A DNA stretch of 64,000 bases. Source: Megaleporinus macrocephalus. Lineage: Eukaryota; Chordata; Actinopteri; Characiformes; Anostomidae. The stretch lies in assembly GCA_021613375.1 (NCBI GenBank), contig CM038704.1:31062582-31126581 (forward strand), written 5' to 3'. Positions 34,091 to 47,599 of the stretch are shown in pieces. Numbering within the stretch: position 1 is the first letter of the stretch; every line of letters begins with the position of its first letter. Position numbers and translations under genes: made by a program. The notes below the pieces were generated by a model. The model was given only the letters and a program-made list of their open reading frames with translations, did no database searches and was not told the origin of the DNA.

Positions 34091-36260
34091 AAATAGAACA
34101 AAGTGCCTAAATACAAGGCATATAAAGCTCTTCACATATACACATCTCATTTACAAAAATGGTTCAATACCATCAAGAACTATAAACTAAAAAACAATTC
34201 TCTAGCATCATTTCCAATAACCATTATTGGCACCTTTACTTTTTAAGAGTAAAGGCTTGGAATACATGCATATTTTTAGGTTGGGTTCATTGCAGGTCAC
34301 CCCTCAGTGAAAGTCATTAAACCATTTAGGCACACTGAATGGAAAAAAGCATTACTCTGAAGCCGATATGCTTTCCATGCAGTTAATGTGTCGCTCAACT
34401 GGAAAGATCTAACAGCAACAGTAGCAAAATGTGTGCCCAGAACTTAAAACAGCCATCTTGTGACGTGACATGGCTTGACACATGACTTCTTCTGAAGCCA
34501 TGTGGACTGGAGCTGTGTTTTTTCCCCTGCTGTCAGTAAGTGGGAGACGTGCCCAAATACACCATTAGAGAACAGTCGGCTGCAAGTTTCGGAGTCAGGG
34601 GCCCGATTACTGTGAGCTATCAGATTCGAAGTCGGTGTAGGAGCTGCTTGGTTTGGCTCTGTTAAGGAGATGACAGACGCCCCGATCTTGTGCACAACAG
34701 TTGCTCTTGCTCGCTGCCAGTTGTTTTACATTAGCAATAAATCTGAGATTTCCATACAGTGCCTGAATGTATTTCTCAAATCAGCTGAGGGAGGCTTCAT
34801 CCAACCCCCCCTCCTCAGGAGCAGGGTTTGGCTGAGGTGGGTTCTGTTTGGAGATGGGAGCCAAAAATCTTTTTTTCATTTGTCAGTATGAAGTCTGCAG
34901 CTGGCTATGAGGTCCTGTAAACCATGCTTTTATGGAGCATAGATTAAGAAATGGTGCAGAGGGGTGTACAGCACGGTGTGAAAGTCAGTATTAATTGTTA
35001 ACCTTACTATGCTCCGCATATAAAAACAGAAGGAATGTTCCTGTATATAACAGTACAGCTATAATAAAGAAACCGTAGGCTACATTTGCACTCAACATGA
35101 GGGCCCAGGGAACCTAAATCTATAGGAAATCTGTAATTGTTCTGAATTAGGTTATCTTGTACTTGCAGGAAAATAGTAAACTAAGGAACTAAGTATACAA
35201 ATTCCATAATATCCAATGACTAATACATTGTCAAAATATTTCACCATATTTCTCTTCTTCGTATGTAAACTGGGTGGTCTTCATCTTGGGTAACACTTCT
35301 CTAAGCATTCCCCTTACCAATCACTAGGCTGCTGTCTCTTGCCCCGCCCACACAACACAGTGGAGTCAGAGAGACTTAACAAGCTAAAACTGCCCAACCA
35401 TTACCAAAAGCTGGAAAGCTAGACCTATCTGTGACTGCCTGTCTCCGCCTATCTCCGTTGATTTGTTTATCCATACACCAACATCGTTCGTTCAACTGTT
35501 ACTTCATTTATGTGTTGCCTCATCCGTCTGTCTTCACATCTGTTTGTTCATTCCTTTATGCACTGCTTTGTCTGTCCTCTTGTTCATTTGTCTGTCAGTC
35601 CCTCTGCACATCTGTTCATCCATAATTTTTTCCGTCCAGTTTCCATCACATAGAATTCTAAATGTGCTTCCTGAGATTTTATGCGTGAATATCTATGGTT
35701 TCTATCTTTTTATTTGTTTGTTTTTATTTTTATTGTTTTGTTTGTGGTTTTTTGATGTGAAATAGTTCACACAGTGGTTGTTTTGTATGGAATGTTGATA
35801 CGAATAAAACAACATGAATACAAAAAAGTATTTCAGTTATCTTTCAATATATTTCTAACAAGAGGTGGAACTGGGCCGGCACACACCTGAACATTGGTCA
35901 GGACAGAATAGCAATCCTGCCACAGATTTAGAAAACATGCGTAAACATTTTTATCGGGAAACCATATTCAGTAGTTTTGTACTCTGTTCTAAAGAGTGTG
36001 CATGAAAGTGTCTGGTGAATGTACCATAACTTCACTGAGCCAAGCGTAAGTTGCACTGCAGCAGGGACCAAGCAGTTCGTTTCCACAGTAATGTGAGGAA
36101 ATGCCCATGACATTAAAGCAGACAAGAACCCCCATAATCGTTAAGAAAAATGGTGCTTCACTTTCTAACATCTAATATGTAGTATACTCAACGTAATTGA
36201 TATTTTCGATACAAATGTGTTTTTTCTTGTTGAAAATTTTAATAATGAGTTTGGTTAAAA
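34090..36260. other. Intergenic, no gene; short pyrimidine-rich repeat
   Basis: No gene is supported. About 35430-35640 has irregular TCTGTC / CATCTGTT / CATCCGTC words, a decayed short tandem repeat that gives a false cysteine- and serine-rich frame. The rest appears unique and AT-rich. Confidence 0.5.
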
Positions 36261-36282
36261 ATATCCATGATGAATATACACG

Positions 36283-36485
36283 ACAGCGATTTCACCTCAC
36301 AGCTACGAGAGCCCGGGTTTGATTCCCCATGGGCGACCAGAGGCCTTTCATTGTGGGCCAGTTGTAGGTTGAAGGTCAGGGAACCTGTCTGGCCTGAAGA
36401 TTGCCGGTTTGTTCCCCTGAACCGAGAGGACATTACTGAAGTTCCTTTGAGCAAAGGACCTCACCCCCAACTGAACATTGTTTCG
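36283..36485 (+). repeat. SINE-like chimeric interspersed repeat
   Basis: The left part has CACCTCACAGCTACGAGAG and GCCCGGGTTTGATTCCCC; the latter resembles a tRNA B-box region. The right part has GGCCTGAAGATTGCCGG, GAACCGAGAGGACATTACTG and TTTGAGCAAAGGACCTCACC, close to the body of the SINE at 45315. The combination suggests two repeat families joined or nested. Confidence 0.65.
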
Positions 36486-36489
36486 AGGT

Positions 36490-39190
36490 ATATTTCATAG
36501 TTATATGACAGAAGAGCAGAAACTGGCGCTTTGGGACATGTTTTTGCACCAAAAAGTAAAAACAAGAGTTCTTAACTACAATTTGGCCATTTCCACTTCA
36601 TTTGCATCCATTTCATGTTATAATCTTCTGTGTTGTGACTATTACAGGCATTAAACGCTTTGGACATCTGGTTCCCATCATCACCAGCTCTGATGAGTTT
36701 ATCAAAAAACTCCAAATGACTTTGCTAACAATTTAATGATTGTGATTATGCAGAAAATGTGAAACATTTATGGAATTCTTAAACACTTATAGTGTTTCTT
36801 ACTGCACATGCTTAAAGCCATATGTCTGTCATGTTAAAGCATCTGTCATAAGAATTGCGGTGTAATTAAGCGTTCCAGAAGGAGACAAGAACTTAGCAGA
36901 CGTGGACTGAATGACCACATTATTGGTAGCCCTACATTTTTATTAAAGTGTAAAGGACAGAGTACTGCTGTCTTTTGTGAGGCTGTATGAACTGACCTTT
37001 GCTTATGAACTTTTTGCGTCTCCCGTCCCCAACATAGCCAGAAAGATGTGTCCTGTAGCACGTCACAGCTGAGGTCACTTCAGAGCCCTATCAACACACA
37101 GATCTGGTTTCGACTGGCGCCCTTCTACAAAACTTGATTCAAACCACAGCACCCTTATGTCAAGAGGTCAAAGTCACTGGCTGGATGATTGTTCATCTCC
37201 TTAGCAAACAAAGAACCATTCAGGAACAAGCCTATGAGGTGTATGCATCTGGCTTACAGGATAGCATGTCACCAACATTGGTAGACCAAACCAATTTTTC
37301 CTTAAAGATTGTGTTTCTACTATTTAGAATCCCTGAGACTAAACATCTGCCCGGAAACTGATTTGCTGCAACGTGAGTTTGGACATGGGAAGTAACAATG
37401 AATTTCTTTGAAGTGGCAAACGTCTTCTACAGCTCAAAGCCGTAGGTCAGGCGTTTAAGGCTGGATCTGATGTATGGTTAGGCAGGTTTTCTATGCATGA
37501 AAGCACTTTGTATCCTAACACGAGATGCTTAATGTATAGCAGCCTAATAAGATCCGGCCATCTCGGCTAAAACGAAAGTCTCGCGTTTCCCTTTTAACTG
37601 GGCCTCTTCCATACAACCTCCTGGCATTGATAACTTCATGAAACTAATAGAGTGTCTTCGCTTGACTTCTCTTGTCATATTTCATGGCCAATTTTAAATG
37701 ACTATACCCAGGTATGAAAGTCATGAAGAGTGGGTTAGTCTCACTTTATGTACGATAAAACATGTTTATATGCACCAAACATGAAAACTGTTTTATTTAT
37801 TTATTTATTTATTTACTTACTTATTGTTGCTAGGTAGCCTGCCTTGGCTGGAACCAATTAATAGCTATTAACTAAGTTGATAGAAATACGGACTATTTGA
37901 TAGAAAAAGTTAACTAGCTTTATGGATTTACTATTCACATCTTCATTGCAAATTATGAAAATGTGCAGAAAAGAACTGAATGGAAAGGTCAGAAACCTGA
38001 TAAAATACCTAAATAATTCAAAAAACAGCTTTAAATATTGGATGAGGTGGAGAAATTGGTGTAGCGATAATAGAGATGTGAAAAACTGTGATGGTGTCAC
38101 ATCCCAGGCCCCGCCCACTTCCTCTCTCCCTTTTTCAAAATTGCCAGACTGCTGATTTCCAGCCACTACTGGTCTTCATCAACACTTGGCTTTAAAAACG
38201 CACTCTCTGAGCCATATTCGTGTGTACTTTTACCTTCTGGTTTTTGAACTGGAACAGAGGTCATGTGTTTGGCAATACAGCATTAAAAAACTGAGCCCTA
38301 ATTAACTGGACCACTTCCCATTCACCCAGCATCTCTAGACTGTTGGAGCTGCAGCCATGGACACCTGACAGATGACTGCCAAACCTTCTCTGTTAGAGAA
38401 GGGATGTGATTAGTGAGCGTAGAGATGTGATTCCGATACAGTTTCATATTCGATGTATCTGTAAAAGGCTGTGAACAGATGTCTGGTTAACTGCCGAAAA
38501 GGAACCAAAAAAAAGTGAAAAAGAGAAAAAACAGATTTCAGTATAAATAAAAGTAGAGCTGTGGGCAAGGATGCAGGGAATGTTTGAAGTTTATAAGCAG
38601 AATGATTTGTTTTTCATTGTTTACATCAAACTAAATATGTGATAACATGCTATAATGAAACAAGAGATGATGATATGTAGGACATCAAATCTTAATTCTC
38701 TTGCAAAACGTTTAAATGGTAGCTCAGCTATTGTTTCATATAAAAACTGTAACAACCTTAAAGCTAATATTTCCAGGGTCAGAGTAAAAGTTAGCTTAAT
38801 GGGCAACAAATAGCTGTAGTTGCCTTTTCCATTTTAAAATACTACAATAGTGAGAAGCTTTCATGGGAATACTTTAGCTAATAGCAAGCTAGTTCAGTAG
38901 TTTGCTCCTATCACTCTATGAAATAAGGTCTTACATAAAGCAAGTTGTTAAATGACCTCAGGGGGTATACAAAGCGGTTATCATAGCTGTAGCTGAATAG
39001 TACACCAAAGCCAGATGATGTCAAACGGTACCTAGTGGACAAGGGGGATGACCGTGGTGACCACACTGGAACACTAGTAAAAGAAAGAACCAAATCAATG
39101 CTTCTGAAAAGAGTTATTTTTATAAAACAAAGTGTATAAAGTATGAAGAACCTTTTTAGGTGCCTCATAATGCAATGTTCTAAACCAACT
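36490..39190. other. Intergenic, no gene
   Basis: Unique AT-rich sequence with a short (TTTA)n run at about 37793-37818. Frames are at most 102 codons, overlap on both strands and match no family. Confidence 0.5.
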
Positions 39191-40330
39191 TCTATTTCCT
39201 AGCCAAGAACCATTTAGGAACCTGTGTTTTTAAGAGAGAAGAGAGGCTTTGTAGGAGCTGTTGAGTTCTAGGGTTACTTAGGGTTTTTACAGTCTGTGCT
39301 TTGTAGTGTTCAGCTCTTTCTGTGAAGAGATGTACGAGTGCCAACCTTAACCTATCCTTCACCTCATTCCACACACGAACCTTAACCTCAGATCTGTCCT
39401 CCCTCAGGGCTTTGAGCAATTTTCATACCGCACAGCCCCAATTACGCTTGCCAGGATTCAGATGGAGGGAAGGTCGGTGCCTATCGCAGCGGCGTGAAAG
39501 AGGAACGAGTGCCAGCTCAATTCTGGGTTCTCCTCTATGGCTTTTCAGGCCAAGTCGGAGATGGCCAGGCTAATCTAATCAGAGAAGACTTGATGAATCG
39601 CCAGAGGAGGCATGAGGACGGGCAGATTCTTCGCAAGAGGTCTAAGAGGTGCAAATCGAGCCATTTGTCAAGGAGGAATTATGCAGCAAGCCCTTTGCGG
39701 TAAAGAAGGACTCGCACTAAGCATCTTGAAGCATCTTTCACGCAGATTTTTGGTGTGGGGGTTGATGCAGAGTAAGCACGCTTAAAGCAAGGATACCGGC
39801 ATTACAGTAAAGGCTCAAATGACCCAGAATTTGCTGGTTGAATATCTAAGTGTTGGCTTCAGGGCATCATGGAACGCACCGCACAAAGTGACATTCATAA
39901 TTCATTTCCTTTTTAAGGCCATCGCACTTGAGATCCTCTCTGTGCGTGATTTTGACGGCTCAGTGAACTCTTCGCACAGGCGAGGAAGGAGGGGAGAAAC
40001 GAAGAGAAAATAGAGGCCATGTGAAGCAGATAGGGTCAAGCTGTTCCTTGGCCGGCGTGTTTTCTCTCGCTGGCTGCTGCATTGTGTGTGTGCTGAGTGA
40101 TAGGGCATTTGCGGACATATTTCCCAGAATCTGTCTCTTTGCGGTGTGGAATGATGACATCTTTTGGAGTGCAAATAAACAGCAGTTGTTTTTGCTAATT
40201 CTAAATGATAACAGCATCGATGCTCCATTCCTCTTTCGCTTTTGATAGGTCCCCCATTCTGCACAGCCATCCTCGTGCTAGAAGCCGGTTTAACATTCGG
40301 CACAGTCACAAAACTCAACAGCATGAAGGA
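39190..40330. promoter_or_regulatory. Candidate unique regulatory block
   Basis: A stretch of balanced base composition without recognised repeats, standing out from the AT-rich neighbourhood upstream of IGFBP5. The longest frame (140 codons, minus) shows no domain. It may contain conserved non-coding elements; this is inference from composition alone. Confidence 0.2.
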
Positions 40331-43180
40331 GTTTAGCTTATATTAGCAATTTGTGTAGCGTGTGTGCAGTGGAAGTGAAACTGTGGGACAAAAGCTCTAG
40401 CACCAGCATGTGTTCGCACTAAATGTGATGGCCTAAGCATGCTGAGATAATACAAACAAAATTTGAAGGTGCTACCGGCTTATAGGCTGCGCTCTACGTT
40501 ACATTAAGCCTGCACGCCAGCCAGCAGGAAGATTTACTGTATATGTGATGCTAGTTTTCTAACTGGGTCAGACATCTCCCCTTACTATTCAGAGAAGTTC
40601 CACATGCAGGCCTGCGCGCACACACGCACGCTTGTTTTTATACATTGTCTGGACCTAGGGCCATATACAGTGTGTGATTTATATATATATTAACCTAGAT
40701 AAACAAAAAGAGGTGGCTTCATCTTTTTGGCTTTAAACAATGAAACTTCTGTCCTTGTGTGTATAAAGCACTGACATTGTAGGTTCTGTGTTTTTCTCTG
40801 ACCCCTGTTTTTTTTTTTTTGTCCTCACAACGTATGAAAACAAGTAAGCGTACACATGCACGCACCCACGCACACTGTAAACAGGACGTCTGAAACACAA
40901 TCCTCCTTTTAAGTTGGTCTCAGTGTATGAAAACCGCAGTGGGTCTCAGGAGAAACTTGACTTCAATGGGTATCCAGTTGGCTTTTTTTTTCCTTTTTCT
41001 TAGCATCTCTTGCTCAGTCTCATGGGAAGATGTTACAATAACGTCTGGGTCATCCTGACAGCGCCGCTTAAGCCGCGTACTAGTCCAGCCCCACAGAGAG
41101 ACTAAAAGACTGGCAAAAGCCGCCACAGCTTTAGACGTGAACAGTTAAAAGTGACAGGGCCGAGCAAGAGTTCAGGCCAACCAGTCTTACAATTTTCATG
41201 CAGAGGCTGAGTGCCAAAGGCAGAAGGAAACATGACCCACTTTCTTGGTGAACACCGCCCCCCTCAACCTCCCTAAACTAAACCTGCTTGCATCAAACTC
41301 CATTCTTCATTCTTGTTCCTAATCTCCTCATTCTCTTCCACTCTCTTTCTCAATCTCCTGTTTCTCCTATGCGTTTGACCTCTAGTCCTACCTTCTACCA
41401 GGGATGATTGGATCAGTACTGAACTATTGACACTTCCATTTTTTTCAGAATCTGTCCTCACATGAACACATTGATACCAGCAGTAAACTGAAAATACATC
41501 AGTTCTATAAGCAGAATATTGAGTGAAACGATGATCATAGTGAATAAATGTGTACACTCTTAGACAAAAAGGTACTAAACTATAATTGGGATGACACATT
41601 TTAAAATAATTATACCATATTCCATTGCAATTAAACTTTTTAAAGGAGCAATATGTAAAACAATGCTAGTCATTTGCAAGATTTTGTATTTAACACATTC
41701 CATAATGAACTAAAATTATCAACAGAATGTGAGGACATAACAGTTTTGGCTGTGTCAAAGACGTTTATGTATCGTGTTGCAGAGAAGTTTGCTTGCTAAC
41801 CAGCTAGCCCCAGCTTGTCCTGTCTTGTAATACAATTTGAGTCTGCCTTTAGTCTCCACAAAAAAACACAGCAAAGAAAACAAATGACAAAAATAGCAGC
41901 AAAACATGAGTAAACATTAGCATTGCTTTGCACTGCTGGAGACCCCTCTTGACAAGCAAAGGGATGAAGTTTGGTGCTGAACATGGTTAGGAGTAAAGAG
42001 GGTGGATTAGAGATAGTATGACGTGAAATTTAAAAGATTGTCTCATCTTACATATTGCTCCTTTAAGTTGTATTGACTCCACACACTCTGTCTCGTCTCC
42101 AGCTTCTTTTTATTGATTTTTACTGTAGGAATAACAAAGAATCCCTCTATTAAAGGAACAGTGTCAGTGTTGTTGTCAGAATATTAGCCTGGTGTTGGTG
42201 TCAGTCTGAAAAGATAATCAGTGGAATCACCCATGCTTACCTCCTACAGCAAGTGATAAAAAGGAAGGCACCCAGCTCCTCACACATACAGTTTATACCA
42301 AATACTTCAGGTTTTACTTTGTCAGGCTTTCACAGACAAAAATGAACAACCCCGCAATCACGGCAGTAAATGTGTCACTGTGAACTCTTGTAAAGGTATA
42401 CCATTCTTTTGGAACGATTTGTTTATTTCTTGGGTATGTCAGACGTTTCCCTGAGTAAATCACATGGTATAATAGTTTATTGGTCTTTCTGTTATGTGCT
42501 GGAAGAGGCACATACCCAGAAGCATTTTGTAAAATCAGAGGAATGCTTTTTCACCTTGATCCAAACTCTCCCAGCCTGAGATAACCCAAATTTCACAACC
42601 ACAGTGGCAGGAGCGCATCTATTTAATAGTTACGCATAATAGAGTTTACCTCTAACCCTAATGCGCCCATAGCTCCCAGAACAAACTCACAGCCTGCTAC
42701 CTAATAAGCATACCGGCTGGCGTGTTGTAGGTATAGTGTTTTGTGACATGCTGACAAATTAGCGTGCGCTACACTTCTCTGGGTAATGTGGCTTGAGTAA
42801 TGTTTTTGTGCTGGTAAAATGACAGTGGACCATGACTTTCTCACGGTTCTCATTTGCCGGTGCAATTTCAAGAGTTTCAGCTCTCTTATCACCCCTCCAT
42901 CTCTCTGTTAACCTGAGCTATCCTAGGAAAGCGGAGCAAATGGAAAAATTGGGCAGCGTTCAATCAGCTCTTCAACAGTTATAGCAGCAATAACTTTCTA
43001 AACCTTTCCTTTGTTTCGCAAACGAGAGCATAAAGAAGGCTCTGTTTGCTTTATGGCAACATATAAAATCCAGAGTATTTATAAAGTCCAGAGATGTTCA
43101 CCCCAGAGTCAAGATCAGATATTTGATTATACAGCATAAAGTACGTTCTTAAAAATAAACGAAGGCAAAAGGGATTTTTG
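40330..43180. other. Intergenic, no gene
   Basis: No gene, RNA or clear transposon. Short simple tracts occur (T-run near 40810, AT-run near 40680, CA-rich words near 40615 and 40860). Confidence 0.5.
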
Positions 43181-43184
43181 TAGC

Positions 43185-43640
43185 CATGCCACGGAGGAAG
43201 CACATTCCTAAGTATTCTTCTAGAGCCTTTTCGGCCACCTTTACTTCTGAGAGTGTATGTTGTGGCCACATAAAAATACTAAAGGCTCAGCAAAAAATAT
43301 TCTCCTTGTATTTTTGGTGTCTACTTTTTGCCTCGATTACAGCTTTGCTCGTTCTTGGAGACTTGCTCACACATTTGCATGGATATTTTTCCACATGTCC
43401 AAAGATCCGTCTCAGAGGTTGGCTGCATTTTCTCACGATCCAAGAAATCCCAAACACATTCAGTGATGCTAAGGTCTGGAGTGGGGTGGACGCTCCATTC
43501 TTTTGAGAACATCAGCAGCTTCTTTGTTTAACTTGCCAAACTTACTTTTTATTGTCTATTTTTTGCTTCACTAACAGCTTCTTCACAGCTACACATCCAT
43601 TCAGGGCCATAGCGTTGATGGTCTTTTTAAATTCTGATAC
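43185..43640 (-). mobile_element. Tc1-like transposase C-terminal remnant (minus strand)
   Basis: On the minus strand a 63-codon frame (43512-43321) reads PDLSITECVWDFLDREKMQP then TSETDLW, the conserved end of Tc1-like transposases. The flanks hold decayed 3' sequence, including TTCTTGGAGACTTGCTCACA on the plus strand. It is the best preserved of the four related remnants in the window. The N-terminal half is absent and there are no intact termini. Confidence 0.8.
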
Positions 43641-45000
43641 TTGGTTTTTATGCTTATTTACATATGTTTAATGGTCTTACTGATGAAGATAAAGGCTCTT
43701 AGACAATGAGCTTAGGTGAGACTACCGCTCAGTACTGTATACCAATTACCACATATAGTACCAATAAGGCAAAAGGCATGCATGACTGCCTGAAGGACAA
43801 AATGATGATCACCTTGAAGGCACATATCTGCGTATCTGTACGACCTTGTTTTCTGCTAGTGGGAAAGTAGCAACAAGTAAATATGCCACATCTCCAAAAA
43901 AGGTGTAATATGAGTCGTGCAAGTGAGAGCTGATTTTCCACAGATAGAGCAGATTGTTATCAGGTTTGCTGAGCGAGACAGAAGACAGCATCTCTGGGTG
44001 CGGAGGCGCAGATTTCCCAAAGATAACGGCCATTGTACAGACGGGAGTGGCAGAGTTGTGTAAGCCAATGTTGTGTTGCGCTCATGATTTGCACTAGTGG
44101 CGCATGACGCTAAACAGCCGCTTCCTATGCAGTGCTTTCTCAGCTGGCCACTTCCCTCGGGTCCAGTGATGATTACTAACAAGACTAATAGCTCAGCGTG
44201 TTGATTAGCAAAGGTGACAAGGTCATAGTTCAGGTGGCCAAGTGCAAGTGAGTAATTAATTGCTTATGAGAAGACCATCATCCCACCCACTCCATTCATC
44301 ATGATGTGGGATAAGCCAGAGCATAAGAATAAAGAATGGGGAGGAAGGTGAACTTTTGAACCAGCTAACTCTCTTGAACTTCTCTTGGATGTGAACATAC
44401 TCTGCTTCCTCTGATGTTCTGAATCTGGGTGTTTGCACTTTGCTTGAACTTTTCCTATTAGCCTCTATTCTGGATGCTGTCGCCTACTCCTACACACACA
44501 GGCAAACAGAAAAAAGGAAAGAAAGAAAGAAGAGAGAGAGAGAGAATGACAGACCACAGGGGAACTGGCTTTGCTGTTCGCTCCAATGAAACCAAATAAC
44601 ATATTTGCTCAATAGATAATATTGAGTGTAAAACATGAGTAAAGATGCTCTGTTTCAAAATGGAACTTCCCGCCTCAATTATAGACAAGACAAAATACAA
44701 AAACAAATAGTTCTTCATAGAATAAAGCACAATAGACCGTCTTTTCAAATAAACACAGTTGTGTAACACTGCTTCTGATGATCATGCATGTAGGTTGATG
44801 AATCTCCTAAAAAAGGTTCCACAAAGTATTCTTTAAATGACGACACAGAAGAAGCTTTTTAACTCCCTAAAACAGTGTGTGTTCAATCGTGCACAAATGT
44901 TTTGAGGCTGCAGTCAAATAACATGTTTTGCTGATTCTACAGAGAACACACTTTTGCACATTTAAATGCAAAAAATAATGTTAATTTGTTGAATTTATCA
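43640..45000. other. Intergenic, no gene
   Basis: Unique sequence with a short AG-rich run near 44515-44545. The frames overlap one another and have no recognisable domain. Confidence 0.5.
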
Positions 45001-45930
45001 GGATGCGGTTGGGGGCTAAGGTATTAAAAGTATTCACATTCATTACTTGGGTAGAAGTATAGATACTAGGGTTTAAAAATACTTCTGTAGAAGTTAAAGT
45101 ATTAATTCAAGTTTTTTTACTAAAAATGCACTAGCCCAACTCCCCAAAAAACCCATTCTTCTAAAAGCCTTAATGACTATAATATTATATTAAACTGTCA
45201 ATGCTGATGAATCTGGGATGCACTAGGCTTCCTGTTTCAGCCGCATATATGCCCATTGAAAATGAATGTATGTTAGTACAATGTAAATATATTAAAGAGG
45301 CATATCTGTGTAATACTGAGCAGGGGCAGTCGTGGCCTGAAGGTTAGGGATCCGGTCTTGTGACCGGAAGGTCGCCAGTCATGACTGTGGTGCCTTTGAG
45401 CAAGACACCTAACCCCAACTGATCCTCGGGCGCCGTGGATAAGGGCTGCCCACCGCTCCGGGCACGTGTGCTCACCACCCCCTAGTGTGTGTTCACTAGT
45501 GTGTGTATATGTGGGTGTTTCACTGCACGGATGGGTTAAATGCGGAGGTCAAATTCCGCTGTGTGCAAACACATGTGGCTAATCGTAGTTCTACATTCTA
45601 CATTAACATGTGTTTCATGGAGCGTAAGGTTTAATAACTAGTTGTCTATAAGTATTGTAATGGTGCAGAAAGTCAAACTTCAAAGGCATGTTATCAATAA
45701 CCTTTACTAGAAGGTAAATGTACATGAATGAAAACAAGCTGAAATGAAATAGGAGTAACAAGGCTAGTTTTAAATGTAAGGGGTAGAAAGTACAGATAAT
45801 GGTGTGTAAATGTAGGGAGTAGAAGTAAAAAGTCATCTGAAAAATAATAATTACTCCAGTAAACTTAAAATAACCTAAATTTCTTCTAAAGTAAGGTAAT
45901 GAAGTATTTGTACTTCCTAACTTGACATCT
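45000..45930 (+). repeat. Teleost interspersed repeat split by a SINE
   Basis: The left half (about 45000-45160) has TAAAAGTATTCACATTCATT, GGGTAGAAGTATAGATACTA and AAATACTTCTGTAGAAGTT. The right half (about 45640-45920) has GGGTAGAAAGTACAGATAAT, GGAGTAGAAGTAAAAAGT, AATAATTACTCCAGTA and AATGAAGTATTTGTACTTCC. Together they look like the two ends of one well-known fish repeat, with the SINE at 45315-45595 lying between. The order of insertion follows from the nesting. Confidence 0.65.
45315..45595 (+). repeat. tRNA-derived SINE
   Basis: Begins GGGGCAGTCGTGGCCTGAAG, with an A-box-like GTGGCCTGAAGGTT and GTGACCGGAAGGTCGCCAG where the B-box region would be expected. The body has TGAGCAAGACACCTAACCCC, GGGCGCCGTGGATAAGGGCT and GCCCACCGCTCCGGGCACG. 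It ends at ATGGGTTAAATGCGGAGGTC. This is the familiar body of a widespread ray-finned-fish SINE. Several CpGs survive, so it may be relatively young. Confidence 0.88.
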
Positions 45931-47054
45931 CTGTTTGGGGGGAGGATACATTTTACCCAGAGGTAGATTTTATTGCTCTATTTATTGTTTTATTTATTTC
46001 CCACCAAACAATAGAAATTGTGAGAATGTGAGAATGTTTTAACTTATTAACTGATTTGTCGTTTAGTGCTTTCCCCAAGTTGCTTTTGTAGCAGGCTGAC
46101 CACAAGTACAAACAAACTGTAGCTGCCATGAGTTTAAAATACAACTAAATGCAGTTACAAATAAACATTGACTCAAACATTGTCTCACCTAGTTGTATCT
46201 GTATTTGTAGCTGCTTATAATGCACTAGGAAGTATCTGTTCATTCTGAAAAACGTAGTGTATTTATACCTCTCCACACCATACACAATTCAGTGTAGCTT
46301 ACAAAATATTAATACAAGCACAGTTAGGGACACAAAACCCCACATGTGCCACGGGCAGCAATTTAAATCCATTGTTTTTAATGGCAGTACTCACACCAGC
46401 ACTGACACCAGCGCCTCCGAGCACAGTTCAATTACTCTCCACGTCACAGCTGGATTTTGCCATTACAACATTAAATGAAAGCCATATTGAGACCTCAGAA
46501 AGCCATAGTAGATCACATGTGGCTTGAAATGTACACAGAGAAAGGCAGCAAGTCTTTTAGGTAAACAGAGAAATGCTAATGGTCCGTTAGCTCAGCACAC
46601 GTCAATAGTCAAACCTTCTTCAGCTCGAACACTAGTTTGAGAAGAGGCAGTAAACAGATGCCAGGCACGATAAATGATGCTAAACACTTTATTGTATTTC
46701 ATTTATATGAGTGGAATGTAACAATGACCATGAATGCTGTGTTTATCAGCTCTCCTTGCTGGCAGTCTACACAGGCTCCCCGCTGCTGTAACATTGTTTC
46801 ATTGTTCTTGAATGAAAACTACATGTTTATTTTCATGTTGACTTGTTAGCATAATTTAAAAGTGTCAGAATGCAAACCTTGAAAATCATTTAAATAAAAT
46901 GATGAGTTAAGAAAAGTATTTTAACATTAATGCAGATATTTTTGAAAGTGCTTCACCAAAAAAATGAATTTAGAGCCAAAATCTTTCTGTCACTGTCACA
47001 ACTACTGCACCAATGGCAGCTCTGGACAGCCGCTAAACCGGTCCTTATTTCTGA
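45930..47054. other. Intergenic, no gene
   Basis: Unique AT-rich sequence. No feature supported. Confidence 0.5.
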
Positions 47055-47595
47055 CCCTTACAGGAAACCTACAGGTTTAGATTAGCTTTTTTTGAGTGCG
47101 TGTTTTTTTTAACGTTTTTTTAGCGACTTTTTAAAAAATATTTGACTACATTTTGTCATATGTGAAAACATTTGAAAGCACATCCACATGTGATTTCAGA
47201 TTTTTTCATGTGATTACACATTTTTGCACATGCGAAAACACAAAGGTGATCTTACCTATTTCACATTTTTTACATGATGACACATTTTGTCACAAGTAAT
47301 TATGTTTTTACTTTTTATAACATGTGATTAGACATTTTTCAACATTTGTGCTTTTTTACATGTGATTGATTGCTAATGAATTACATGTGGCATGTTTTTT
47401 ATTTGCAACGACATAACGACATAAAGTCAATATGTGCACACGTTTGAACATGTGATCATGCTTTTTACTTGTAAACACATTCTTACACTTGATCGCACAT
47501 TGTGAATATGGTCTCACATGTGAACCTACATATGCGAAAATGTTTCATGTATGCAAAAATGACATTATTTAGATTCATGTGTTTTTCTGTAAGGG
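47055..47595. mobile_element. Non-autonomous TIR element rich in CACATGTG-like words
   Basis: CCCTTACAGGAAACC at 47055 and GTTTTTCTGTAAGGG ending at 47595 are near-perfect inverted copies (nine exact outer bases, more inside), bounding 541 bp. The interior is built from many variants of ACATGTGAT, CACATTTTT and CATGTGAAAA. There is no coding sequence. This fits a MITE-like DNA element; no target-site duplication was recognised. Confidence 0.7.
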
Positions 47596-47599
47596 AAAT

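Noticed and set aside
35431..35765. Cysteine/serine-rich frames as a secreted peptide gene
   Set aside because: They come from irregular TCTGTC/CATCTG repeats and have no splice or start support.
45315..45400. A functional tRNA gene
   Set aside because: The box-like sequences are part of a SINE; no full cloverleaf with an anticodon arm could be drawn.
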